Shown here: positions 22,232-29,456 of the stretch, in pieces
Layout: every line of letters begins with the position of its first letter
Numbering within the stretch: the stretch's first letter is position 1
Assembly (NCBI GenBank): GCA_005882765.1
Contig: VBDV01000113.1
Span: 1 to 59,735, forward strand
Length of the DNA: 59,735 nt
Reading direction: 5' to 3'
From: Chloroflexota bacterium
GTDB lineage: Bacteria > Chloroflexota > Limnocylindria > P2-11E
The notes under the pieces: model-generated
Told to the model about the DNA's origin: nothing
What the model saw: the letters and a program-made list of their open reading frames with translations, nothing else
The model's database searches: none
Program-made: the position numbers and the translations under genes

Positions 22232-22753
22232 GTGCAGCGCGCCGGTTCCATGGTGGTCGGGGTCATTGCCGGCTATGTCCTGGCGCGACGTATCCTCGCG
22301 CGCCGTGCCAGGTCGGTTGCCGCGCTGACGGACCGTCAGCGCGAGGTGCTGCGCGCCGTCGCGGGCGGCCTATCGACGAAGGAGATCGCTCTGCTTCTCG
22401 GAATCACGGAGGCCAGCGTGAACACTCACATCCGTCGCGCGCGGACGACCCTTCGTGCGCCGACCCGTGCGGCCGCCGCCGCACGCGTCACGGGTCATGT
22501 GGTCGTGGTCCCCTCGAGGCCGAGGCGCTCTGCCGCGTCATCCAAGGCGCGAACGACCTCGTTGATGAGGTCGTCGAACGGTACGCCCATCTCTTCGGCA
22601 CCCTTCAGCATCATGTCGCGGCTCACGGCGCGTGCGAAGGCCTTGTCCTTCATCTTCTTCCGGACGGAGCTCGCATCGACGTCGCGCACGGCCTTCGACG
22701 GCTTGACCAGCGCGACCGCGGTCACGAACCCGCAGAGCTCATCGACCGCGTAG
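22232..22753 (+). CDS. LuxR-type HTH protein; C-terminal half antisense to the HD-domain gene
   Basis: Residues ~32-80 form a LuxR/GerE helix-turn-helix (LTDRQREVLRAVAGGLSTKEIALLLGITEASVNTHIRRA), preceded by a short hydrophobic segment (MVVGVIAGYVLA). After about residue 88 the frame lies antisense to the conserved C-terminus of the HD gene and becomes Ser/Thr/Arg-rich, unlike a folded domain. The true product may have this tail or the gene may have lost its stop. The start could be GTG at 22232 or ATG at 22250. Confidence 0.5.
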   Translation: MQRAGSMVVGVIAGYVLARRILARRARSVAALTDRQREVLRAVAGGLSTKEIALLLGITEASVNTHIRRARTTLRAPTRAAAAARVTGHVVVVPSRPRRSAASSKARTTSLMRSSNGTPISSAPFSIMSRLTARAKALSFIFFRTELASTSRTAFDGLTSATAVTNPQSSSTA

Positions 22754-23058
22754 AGGGTCTTCTCCATCGCGCTGACGCGTGGTACGCCGGTGTGATCGCC
22801 GTGGCTCTGGATCGCGTGCACGATCAGGCCTGGTACGCCGGCCTGCTCGAGGATCGGCTTCCCGTTCTGGGGATGTCCCTGGGGATCCCGCTCGTAGTCA
22901 AAGTCGTGCAGGAGGCCGGTGATGGCCCAGGTCTCCTCGTTCTCGCCGTTTTCGCGCGCGAAGCGGCGCATCGCGGCCTCCACGGCGAGGCCGTGCTTCC
23001 GCAGGCTCTCCGACTTGGTGTGCTCGCACAGAAGATCCCAGGCCTCATCGCGCGTCAT
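22495..23058 (-). CDS. HD-domain protein (putative metal-dependent phosphohydrolase)
   Basis: The start is set at MTRDEAWDLL; the track adds three residues. The 187-residue product has the HD-fold pattern: His in LRKHGLAVE, HD in GLLHDFDYERDP, and IQSHGDHTG. The C-terminus LLKGAEEMGVPFDDLINEV also matches relatives, supporting the reading frame to its TGA. Such proteins hydrolyse phosphate esters; the substrate is unknown. The 3' half overlaps the antisense HTH ORF by ~260 nt. Confidence 0.85.
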   Translation of the reverse strand: MTRDEAWDLLCEHTKSESLRKHGLAVEAAMRRFARENGENEETWAITGLLHDFDYERDPQGHPQNGKPILEQAGVPGLIVHAIQSHGDHTGVPRVSAMEKTLYAVDELCGFVTAVALVKPSKAVRDVDASSVRKKMKDKAFARAVSRDMMLKGAEEMGVPFDDLINEVVRALDDAAERLGLEGTTTT

Positions 23059-23105
23059 TCGCCACACCTCCCGCGCGATCCTAGCGAAGGCGTTACCGTC
23101 GGCGG

Positions 23106-23297
23106 GTGACCGGTTGCGGTTGCCTCGTGCTCGTGGCCGGCGTCGTCGCGCTTCTCGTCATCTTCATTCGCGGCTCGTTCGATTCCGGCGAGCCGATCGA
23201 CACGGCGGTCGCAGTGCTTGCCGTCCTGGCGCTAGCCATCGAGCGATGGCAGCGGAAACGGCCCGCGAACGAGCTCGTACGCGCGCGCCGCGCGTAG
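23106..23297 (+). CDS. Possible small membrane protein (63 aa)
   Basis: The GTG-started frame encodes MTGCGCLVLVAGVVALLVIFIRG then a second hydrophobic stretch (TAVAVLAVLALAIERW) and a basic tail. Composition is membrane-protein-like, but the last 66 nt run antisense into the amidase 3' end and no strong ribosome-binding site is seen. It may be real or fortuitous. Confidence 0.4.
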   Translation: MTGCGCLVLVAGVVALLVIFIRGSFDSGEPIDTAVAVLAVLALAIERWQRKRPANELVRARRA

Positions 23298-24638
23298 AGC
23301 CGCGGCCTCGTCCCACATTCGGGCGGCGAACTGGAGACCGATCGGCAGGCCATCCCCGTCCATGCCGCACGGGACCGAGATCGCCGGTTGGCCCGTGAGG
23401 TCGAAGATCCGCGTGATCCGGGTCCACTCGCTCGGCCTCGCGACCTCTTTCGCTTGCTCGATCGTCCACGCGCGCGTCGGCACGGTCGGCATCGCGAGGA
23501 CGTCGATGCCCTCAAGGTCGCGATCAGCCCCTCCGGCGCGCGCTTCGAGGAGAAGCTTCATTGACCGGGCGTACGTTTCCGCATCGACGTCACCCTGCGA
23601 CGCCAAACGGGCTCGGACCAGCGGTCCGTACTCGGACGACCGTCCGGGGAACGCACCCTCGTGGTATGCGCGGGCCTCGACACCGAGGATCGCGCTCGCC
23701 GCCTTCGCGTAGTCCGCCGCGCGAGCCCAGCGGATCTCGCGGACCTCGGCGCCGGCGCGCGCGAGGGCCTCGATCGCATCGCGCACGGCCGCTGCGATCG
23801 CCGGATCGCAGTCGTCCCACACGTGATCGGTGGGCACACCGACGCGAAGCTGCTGCGCGCCCCGATCGATGCCTTCGAGAAGATCCGGGACGGGGCGATC
23901 CGCCGAAACCGGATCACGCGGGTCGTATCCCGCGATCGCGATCAGCGCAACGGCGACGTCTCGCGTGGTGCGCGCGAGCGGGCCCGGATGATCGAGCGAC
24001 CAGGAGAGCGGGACGGCACCGAAAAGGCTTGCGCGGCCGAACGTTGGCTTGAGGCCGACGCAGCCGCAGAGCGCCGCGGGGATGCGGATGCTGCCCCCGG
24101 TATCGCTTCCGAGCGCGGCGAACGCCTCGCACGCCACGACGGCCACCGCGGACCCGCCCGAGGAGCCGCCCGGGATCTTTTTCGTGTCCCACGGATTGCG
24201 GACGTCTCCGAAATGCGGGTTGACAGAGCTGATGCCGTACGCGAACTCGTGCATTCCGAGCTTGCCGAGGAGCACCGCGCCCGCTTGTCGCAGCTTCCGC
24301 ACGACCGTCGCGTCCTCATTTGGGACCCAGTCCGCGAGGATTCGCGAGCCCGCGGTCGTGCGGATCCCCTTTGTCGCGAACAGATCCTTCACCGCGACGG
24401 GCATCCCGTGCAGTGGGCCTTTGTATCGACCCGTCTCGATCTCGCGCTCGGCCTGGCGCGCTTGCTCGAGCGCGAGCTCGGCTGTGACGGTGATGAACGC
24501 GTTGAGCCGAGGTTCGACCGCCTCTATGCGTGCGAGGCACGACTCGACGAGCGAGACGGGCGACACCCGGCGCGTGCGTATCGCCTCGGCCGCCGCCTCG
24601 AGTGTCATGCGAAGAGTGTCTTGCGTGGTAGCGGGCAT
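23232..24638 (-). CDS. Amidase-signature family hydrolase
   Basis: This 468-residue protein belongs to the AS family, which hydrolyses amides with a Ser-cisSer-Lys triad. The Lys is in MPVAVKDLF, the Gly/Ser-rich signature is GGSSGGSAVAV, and the nucleophile region is GSDTGGSIRIPAALCG. It resembles GatA, but no gatB or gatC is nearby and the C-terminus is of general amidase type, so a catabolic amidase is as likely as the transamidation subunit. Confidence 0.9.
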   Translation of the reverse strand: MPATTQDTLRMTLEAAAEAIRTRRVSPVSLVESCLARIEAVEPRLNAFITVTAELALEQARQAEREIETGRYKGPLHGMPVAVKDLFATKGIRTTAGSRILADWVPNEDATVVRKLRQAGAVLLGKLGMHEFAYGISSVNPHFGDVRNPWDTKKIPGGSSGGSAVAVVACEAFAALGSDTGGSIRIPAALCGCVGLKPTFGRASLFGAVPLSWSLDHPGPLARTTRDVAVALIAIAGYDPRDPVSADRPVPDLLEGIDRGAQQLRVGVPTDHVWDDCDPAIAAAVRDAIEALARAGAEVREIRWARAADYAKAASAILGVEARAYHEGAFPGRSSEYGPLVRARLASQGDVDAETYARSMKLLLEARAGGADRDLEGIDVLAMPTVPTRAWTIEQAKEVARPSEWTRITRIFDLTGQPAISVPCGMDGDGLPIGLQFAARMWDEAAALRAARAYELVRGPFPLPSLDG

Positions 24639-24651
24639 CGACCCGCGATCG

Positions 24652-24804
24652 CTAGCGGCGCTTCTCCGTCGGTCGCGCGTTCCGCGCCCGGACCGTGAAG
24701 ATCACGGCGAGGATCACCGCGACCAATGAGCCGGCGATGAGGGCCTCGAGTGTTCCGCTGCCGGCGTCAGGAGAAAGGCCAAAGAGCTCCTCGATCCAGT
24801 CCAC
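24652..24804 (-). CDS. Small single-span membrane protein (50 aa)
   Basis: GGGGAGG followed by AACAC precedes a GTG at 24802-24804. This decides the start over the ATG ten residues upstream used by the track. The product reads VDWIEELFGLSPDAGSG, a hydrophobic helix (LEALIAGSLVAVILAVIFTV) and a basic tail (RARNARPTEKRR). It resembles other small Nin-Cout or membrane-anchored peptides. Function unknown. Confidence 0.65.
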   Translation of the reverse strand: MDWIEELFGLSPDAGSGTLEALIAGSLVAVILAVIFTVRARNARPTEKRR

Positions 24805-24861
24805 GTGTTCCTCCCCAGGTGACGTAGCTCGCATGATCGCATTTCACGCCCACCGGCGGCC

Positions 24862-25401
24862 TCAGGCCGAGACGGCGTCAACGACGAGCGCGCCGGCCAC
24901 CACGGTCAGCGAGGTTACGCGTACGCCCGATGGGATGTTCGCGGCGAGGACACGCGCGAACGTGTCGGCGACCTCCTGCTTCGTCGAGTCGGGAAGCCCC
25001 AGACCGGCGAAGGTGGCCGACTCGATCTTCGCAGCGGCCTTTCCGTCGCTGACGAGCGGGGACGCCACCACCACGATCGGACCGGCGAGGATGAACGCCC
25101 GGCCCGTCGCGGTAAGCGTGAGCCTTCCCGGCTCGAGCTTGATCGTAGGATCGGCCACCGTGATTCCGCTCACCGTGAGCGGTGTGTAGCTCTGGGCGGC
25201 CTTGGTGAGCTCCTGTTCGGTGAGCGTGACCGTGATCGTGCGCGGTCCGCTCGGTCTTGCCGTCGCCGCTGCGGTCGCCGAACTCGTCGGCCGAGCGGTG
25301 CTGCGGACGACCGACGACGCTGTGGGCGCGAACTGCCCGAGCGCGGCCATTCCGATCAGCCCGGCGGCGAGGATCGCGACGAGCGCGGCGAGGACGCGCA
25401 T
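24862..25401 (-). CDS. LmeA/DUF2993-like secreted lipid-binding protein
   Basis: This 179-residue protein has a signal peptide or anchor (MRVLAALVAILAAGLIGMAALG), a Ser/Thr/Ala/Arg-rich linker and a domain with alternating beta strands: ITVTLTEQELTKAAQ, ITVADPTIKLEPGRLTLTATGRAF, IVVVASPLVSDGKAAAKIE, VTSLTVVAGALVV. This pattern resembles LmeA-type phospholipid-binding proteins of Gram-positives. The assignment is by pattern only. It sits 9 nt downstream of the M23 lipoprotein gene. Confidence 0.65.
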   Translation of the reverse strand: MRVLAALVAILAAGLIGMAALGQFAPTASSVVRSTARPTSSATAAATARPSGPRTITVTLTEQELTKAAQSYTPLTVSGITVADPTIKLEPGRLTLTATGRAFILAGPIVVVASPLVSDGKAAAKIESATFAGLGLPDSTKQEVADTFARVLAANIPSGVRVTSLTVVAGALVVDAVSA

Positions 25402-25410
25402 CGCTAGACG

Positions 25411-26904
25411 CTAATGGGAGAGAGGATCGATGATCCGTCCGTTCTCTTTCACTTCCCAGTGCACGTGCGGCCCGGTGGTGGCGCCGGTCATGCCGACGAG
25501 CGCGATGGGTTGGCCGCGCGCAACGCGGTCGCCGATCGCCACGAGCGCGGCGGACGTGTGGTAGTAGCAGCTCTCGATGCCTTCGGCGTGCTGGACGCAG
25601 ACGCGCCGGCCGCCGACCTGGACCCAACCCGCGGCGTCGACGACACCGTCGTCCGCGGCGACGATGATCGAACCGAACGGAGCGGCGAGGTCGATCCCGG
25701 TGTGACTGCCCTGAAGGAATTGGCTGACCGCGCCAGCGACCGGACGGACGAAGCGGCGCGAGGCGCCCTCGATGCGCGCGAGGCGCGAGCGGGAGGCTGG
25801 GTCGGCGCGCAGGTCGACGCCCTGTCCGCTCGCGACGCCGCAGCGGTAGAGCTCGAGCTGCGTCTCGTAAAGGCCGGTCCGGCTCACGCCGGTGAACCAG
25901 CGTCCATCCGGGCTGAAGGAGCGGGTGCCGAAGAGATTGGGGAGCGTCGCGATCGCTCGGTCCTGTTCGTCGGTCGGATCCCACACCGGTATCCGATCGA
26001 AGACGTTGCCACCCGGCACCGTCGCGGAGACCGCGCCGACCAGGAGACGACCGTCGGCGGTCCACTCGTGCACTGGGCCCGGAAAGCTCGATAAGGGCGC
26101 CGACTCCTCGGTCCCGCTCGGGTCCATCACGGCGAGCTTGTCGTTCGAGCGCACGAGCAGGGTCTCGCCCCGCGGCGACCATTCAGTGAAGGTCGCGTCC
26201 TCGGCCTCGAGCCTCGTCATCACTCCGGTCGCGGTCACGCCGATGTACCGCTCCGTCGTGCCGTCGAGGTGGTAGCGCGTGACGGTGAATCGCTTCGCGT
26301 CCGCGCTGAAGTACGCGTCGTCGCGGGGATACCGCGGGATGAGGTCAGAGTCGACGTGGGCGACCGTCTCTCCGACCCCGTCGCGCCAGACGCGGATCTC
26401 GTCGTCATACCAGAAATACAGATCGTCGCCGCTCCAGCGGACTTCCGGTGAGGACGCTTCGATGGTCCCCGCGATCGTGCCGTCTAGGTAGATATAGAGC
26501 AAGCCATCGTCGCGCCAGTAGGAGAGATAGGCGCCCGACCCGGACCACTGCGGTCGGCTGCCCTGTCCGATCTCCTGCACCCTTCCGCTGCGAACGTAAT
26601 AGACGGTGAGCTGGAGCTGCTCTTCGTAGCCGGTGATCGTGGTGTGGGAGGGGATCACGTTGATTCGCGACATGGCGACCGCGCTTGAGTCTGCGGACCA
26701 CGCCACGCTCGTGACGTTGTCGAGAGCGGGAATAGTCGTGCGGTCGGTGCACCGCAGCATGTCGACGGGCGCCGTCGCGCGAAGTGGCCGATCGTCGGGC
26801 AGAGTGATGTCGGAATCGGTGTCGCTTGCTCGTGGAGCTTGCGCACACCCGGAGAGGGCGAGGGCGAGCATGAAGAAATACGCGAGACCCTTCCCCCTGC
26901 TCAC
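25411..26904 (-). CDS. Lipoprotein with beta-propeller-like region fused to M23 peptidase
   Basis: This 497-residue protein starts with a lipoprotein signal (FFMLALALSGC, lipobox LSGC). Residues ~60-360 have TolB/WD-type repeats (VAWSADSSAVAMS, PQWSGSGAYLSYW, VRWSGDDLYFWY, FTEWSPRGETLLV, SFSPDGRWFTG). The last ~130 residues are an M23 domain with GSHTGIDLAAP and GPHVHWEVK. The peptidase domain is closely similar to that at 8274-9236, including the RVCVQHA...SCYYHTSA cysteine pair, so the two are paralogues. It is a predicted membrane-anchored cell-wall enzyme with an unusual sensor-like N-terminus. Confidence 0.88.
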   Translation of the reverse strand: MSRGKGLAYFFMLALALSGCAQAPRASDTDSDITLPDDRPLRATAPVDMLRCTDRTTIPALDNVTSVAWSADSSAVAMSRINVIPSHTTITGYEEQLQLTVYYVRSGRVQEIGQGSRPQWSGSGAYLSYWRDDGLLYIYLDGTIAGTIEASSPEVRWSGDDLYFWYDDEIRVWRDGVGETVAHVDSDLIPRYPRDDAYFSADAKRFTVTRYHLDGTTERYIGVTATGVMTRLEAEDATFTEWSPRGETLLVRSNDKLAVMDPSGTEESAPLSSFPGPVHEWTADGRLLVGAVSATVPGGNVFDRIPVWDPTDEQDRAIATLPNLFGTRSFSPDGRWFTGVSRTGLYETQLELYRCGVASGQGVDLRADPASRSRLARIEGASRRFVRPVAGAVSQFLQGSHTGIDLAAPFGSIIVAADDGVVDAAGWVQVGGRRVCVQHAEGIESCYYHTSAALVAIGDRVARGQPIALVGMTGATTGPHVHWEVKENGRIIDPLSH

Positions 26905-26994
26905 GCAACTGATTAAAGGTGCGGATCGGCCAATGCGAAATGGTCATGAGGTATCGAACGAATTTGTTACCCGAGCGAGCGAGCGAGCGACGCC
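26905..26994 (-). other. Intergenic region with GAGC microsatellite
   Basis: This short gap upstream of the M23 lipoprotein gene contains about four tandem copies of GAGC near 26975-26993 and the sequence CGAACGAATTTGTT. No gene is seen. The tetranucleotide tract could vary in length. Confidence 0.4.
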
Positions 26995-27372
26995 CTATGC
27001 GCGCGAAGAAGTCGAGCGCATCGCGAAGATGAAGACTGCCCCGAGTACTAGATGGATGAGAAGGCCTGGTGCGGCTTGACCAGGCAGATCGCCAGCAACG
27101 ATTTCGTACGTGTTGATGACGAGCTCGAGGGCTTGGACGACCACGTTGCCGACGAGGAGGGCGCGGACGGCCTCGCCGCTGGCGTTTCGCGCCATCCAGT
27201 TGATCACTCCGAGACCGATGAGGGTCGCCCCGACGTCGCGCGCGAGGACCTTCGTGGACGCCGGGGCAACGACGCCGAACCCAGCGAGCATCGACTCGGG
27301 GGATACGAAAAGCGCGAGCCCGAAGACGACAGCGGCGATGCCGCCGATCATGAGGGCGAGGCGCGGGGTCAC
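26995..27372 (-). CDS. Four-helix membrane protein, function unknown (125 aa)
   Basis: Hydrophobic segments are visible at MIGGIAAVVFGLALFV, VGATLIGLGVINWMA, VRALLVGNVVVQALELVI and GLLIHLVLGAVFIFAM, separated by short polar loops. Overall layout resembles small uncharacterised membrane proteins of the DUF4345/DoxX-like size class, but no diagnostic motif was found. It is divergent from the flavin-dependent oxidoreductase. Confidence 0.75.
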   Translation of the reverse strand: MTPRLALMIGGIAAVVFGLALFVSPESMLAGFGVVAPASTKVLARDVGATLIGLGVINWMARNASGEAVRALLVGNVVVQALELVINTYEIVAGDLPGQAAPGLLIHLVLGAVFIFAMRSTSSRA

Positions 27373-27410
27373 GGCGCGGAGAGTAGGTCAAGGAAGTAGC
27401 CTCCGTCTCC

Positions 27411-28343
27411 GTGCCGAGGGGCCAGCGCTTCGACATCCTCAGCTTCCCCATGCCGGACTACGACGCGATCGAGCGAGAATGGCAATGGGCGGAGCGGCTC
27501 GGCTTCGACCAGGGCTGGATTCCGGAGACGTGGACGATGTCCAATCGTTCGTATCTGGAGCCGTGGACGATTCTTTCGGCGCTCGCACGCGCGACCAGCA
27601 CCTTGCGGCTCGGTACCTTGGTCGCCCTGCTCGTGCCGCGGCACCCAACGCTGTTGGCTGGGCATGTGCTCACCGTGGACCAAGTCTCGAAGGGTCGGGT
27701 CGAGCTCGGGATCGGCGCGGGAGACGTACCGACGGACAGTGGCATCTTCGGGACGGCGCAGTGGTCAGCCGGTGAACGTGTGGAACGTCTGGAGGATCAG
27801 CTTCAACTGCTAGACGCGCTTCTGCGCGGACGATCTGTGACGAGCACGGGCCGGCACTATTCGGTGACGGGGGCTCACCTGCCGGAACCGGTGCAACGGC
27901 CACGACCGCCTCTCGTCGTCGCCGCAGAAGGAAGAAAGAGTCTCCGTCTGGTCGCCCGTCACGCTGATGCCTGGGTAACGCTGGGCGGTCAGCCTCAGAC
28001 GCCGGAGCGCGGTGTGCCGACCATCAGCGAGGCGGAGGGTCTCCGGACGACACGGGAGCGGGTAGGGATGCTCGAGTCCGACTGTCGCGAGATTGGACGC
28101 GATCCGCGAGAGATCCGCCGCATCGTCCTTGCGTACCGCAGGCACGTCGATCCGCTCTCGTCACTCGAAGCATTCGATGAATTCGTGGGGTCCTATGCGG
28201 AGATGGGGTTCGAGGAGTTTGTCTTCTACTGGCCGTCAATCCTCGCGACCTTCAGGGAACAGCGCGGGATGACGGCGTCGGAGCGGAGTACCGCCGAACG
28301 AATTGCCGCCGTGAGGTTCTCAAAGGCACAGCCCCGCGCGTAG
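27411..28343 (+). CDS. LLM-class (luciferase-like) flavin-dependent oxidoreductase
   Basis: This 310-residue protein has the bacterial-luciferase fold typical of FMN- or F420-dependent monooxygenases and reductases. Evidence is AERLGFDQGWIPE, TSTLRLGTLVALLVPRHPTLLAGHVLTVDQVSKGRVELGIGAG, ERVERLEDQLQLLDALLRG, RPPLVVAAEGRKSLRLVARHADAWVT and the C-terminal YAEMGFEEFVFYW. The cofactor and substrate cannot be set from sequence. Confidence 0.88.
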   Translation: MPRGQRFDILSFPMPDYDAIEREWQWAERLGFDQGWIPETWTMSNRSYLEPWTILSALARATSTLRLGTLVALLVPRHPTLLAGHVLTVDQVSKGRVELGIGAGDVPTDSGIFGTAQWSAGERVERLEDQLQLLDALLRGRSVTSTGRHYSVTGAHLPEPVQRPRPPLVVAAEGRKSLRLVARHADAWVTLGGQPQTPERGVPTISEAEGLRTTRERVGMLESDCREIGRDPREIRRIVLAYRRHVDPLSSLEAFDEFVGSYAEMGFEEFVFYWPSILATFREQRGMTASERSTAERIAAVRFSKAQPRA

Positions 28344-28473
28344 GCGATGAAAGGTCGCTAGATCGCGGTCCCGATCGGGGTTGGATCCGCCACACTGAAC
28401 TCTTAGGCATCGAAGTGGAGGGCATCAACGACTTGCTGGGCAGGCTCGACGCGCTAAATATGGCGTCGCGCTG
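28344..28473. other. Intergenic region
   Basis: About 130 nt with the palindrome CCCGATCGGG (28370-28379) and no gene. It is somewhat less GC-rich than its surroundings. Confidence 0.4.
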
Positions 28474-28755
28474 TTGACCAAGCGAGCGACGCGGCTGCGT
28501 ACGCCCGCCGACCTGCGTGCGCGTCTTTCGTCCTCCGCCGCGGATGCGCGCGCGTGGCGCGCGCTCACGCCATCCGCACGGCGGATCGCCGCGCACTGGA
28601 TCGACGGCGCGAGGCAGCCCGACGTGCGCAATTGGCGGATCGCTGATGTGCTCCGACGCGCGCATCGATACCAGCGGGGCGACGGACCTTTCTATCCGAG
28701 CGACCAGGAGCAGCACCTTCTGTCAAGGCGCGGGGCCGCAAGACGCGGCCGATGA
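28474..28755 (+). CDS. Small YdeI/OmpD-associated-like protein (93 aa)
   Basis: The TTG-started frame encodes a helical domain, LSSSAADARAWRALTPSARRIAAHWIDGARQPDVRNWRIADVL. This resembles the YdeI/OmpD-associated helical repeat (pattern: aromatic-x-x-L-x-P-S-x-x-R, then W-I-x-x-A, then R-x-x-R-I). The Arg-rich tail (LLSRRGAARRGR) is less convincing. No good ribosome-binding site is visible, so the start is uncertain. Confidence 0.5.
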   Translation: MTKRATRLRTPADLRARLSSSAADARAWRALTPSARRIAAHWIDGARQPDVRNWRIADVLRRAHRYQRGDGPFYPSDQEQHLLSRRGAARRGR

Positions 28756-28845
28756 AAGGTTCTCATCATCGGCTCCGGTCCGATCACAATCGCCTCGCCG
28801 CTGAGTTCGACGACGCCGGATCGCAAGCCTGGCGTTCCTTCGGTC

Positions 28846-28922
28846 TGGCGGTCCCGACCGGATTCGAACCGGCGATCTCGTCCTTGACAGGGACGTATGC
28901 TAGGCCGCTGCACCACGGGACC
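28846..28922 (-). tRNA. tRNA-Asp (GTC anticodon), CCA encoded
   Basis: The minus strand folds as acceptor GGTCCCG/CGGGACC, anticodon stem CGTCC/GGACG with loop CTGTCAA (anticodon GTC), T arm GCCGG-TTCGAAT-CCGGT, discriminator G and an encoded CCA. The discriminator G agrees with tRNA-Asp identity. Two terminator-like hairpins lie immediately upstream. Confidence 0.95.
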
Positions 28923-28925
28923 GAA

Positions 28926-28950
28926 CAGAAAAAGCGCGCTTTTGCGCTCT
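28926..28950 (-). terminator. Second terminator-like hairpin, next to tRNA-Asp
   Basis: On the minus strand AGCGC-AAAAGC-GCGCT is followed by TTTTCTG, a short stem with a T-run, 5' of tRNA-Asp. It may back up the stronger terminator at 28966-29009. Confidence 0.45.
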
Positions 28951-28965
28951 CCCCTCAGACCATTA

Positions 28966-29009
28966 TGAAGAAAAAGAGGCGGCGAGTGCGCTTCCTTTCA
29001 CTCGCCGCC
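28966..29009 (-). terminator. Rho-independent terminator of the lexA-dinB operon
   Basis: A perfect 11-bp stem, GGCGGCGAGTG / CACTCGCCGCC, with a 10-nt loop is followed on the minus strand by TCTTTTTCTTC. It lies 24 nt after the stop of the last gene in the lexA operon. Confidence 0.8.
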
Positions 29010-29033
29010 CCGCCGGTGTGGCCAAACTGATCG

Positions 29034-29456
29034 CTAGCTCGCCGCGAGGAGTCCCTCCCGCAACGGCGTTCCCCCAATGCGCACCTGCCGCACGACCTCG
29101 TTCGCGATCCGGCTCGTCTTTACGAGGCCGCTGAGCGCGAGGTCGAGACCGACCTCGCGAAGCTCCTCATATCCGAGCCCTCGATAGAGCTTGTTCGAGG
29201 CCACGTAGCACATCTCGTCGTACAGGAACGGCCAATCGACTGCCCGTCGTGACAAGCAAAACGAGATGAAATCGATCGCCACCTGAGCGATCCGATCTTC
29301 GGGCACCCCTTCCTTCCCCTTTGCCTTGTCGGCCTCGCGCATGATCGTCAGGTGGTCGTCCGCGAACAAGACGATCTGTCCACCAACTTCTCCACAGACT
29401 TCTCCACACGCTCGCGTGCGGCGGTCCACCGAGATATCCACAGATGTGATAGTCAT
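29034..29456 (-). CDS. Hypothetical protein, last gene of the lexA-dinB operon
   Basis: This 140-residue soluble protein has its ATG overlapping the dinB stop (ATGA) and a strong terminator just after its stop, so it belongs to the lexA-dinB operon. It has a short CGEVCGEVGGQ repeat near residue 17, then a helical, acidic region (PEDRIAQVAIDFISFCLSRR, YEELREVGLDLALSGL). No family is recognised. The operon context suggests a DNA-damage role (inference). Confidence 0.7.
   Translation of the reverse strand: MTITSVDISVDRRTRACGEVCGEVGGQIVLFADDHLTIMREADKAKGKEGVPEDRIAQVAIDFISFCLSRRAVDWPFLYDEMCYVASNKLYRGLGYEELREVGLDLALSGLVKTSRIANEVVRQVRIGGTPLREGLLAAS
29379..29442. repeat. Cluster of DnaA-box-like TCCAC repeats (copy A)
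   Basis: Plus-strand TTCTCCACA occurs twice, plus ATATCCACA, each one or two mismatches from the DnaA box TTATCCACA. The core TCCAC recurs at exact 12-nt spacing. The cluster lies within the 5' part of the preceding CDS. A related 29-nt stretch occurs upstream of dnaB (41585-41613), with 24 of 29 positions identical. Confidence 0.45.

Noticed and set aside
26970-26993. GAGC tetranucleotide tract as a possible CRISPR or phase-variable repeat
   Set aside because: Only about four copies with no spacers; too short to claim phase variation, so listed only as an intergenic feature.
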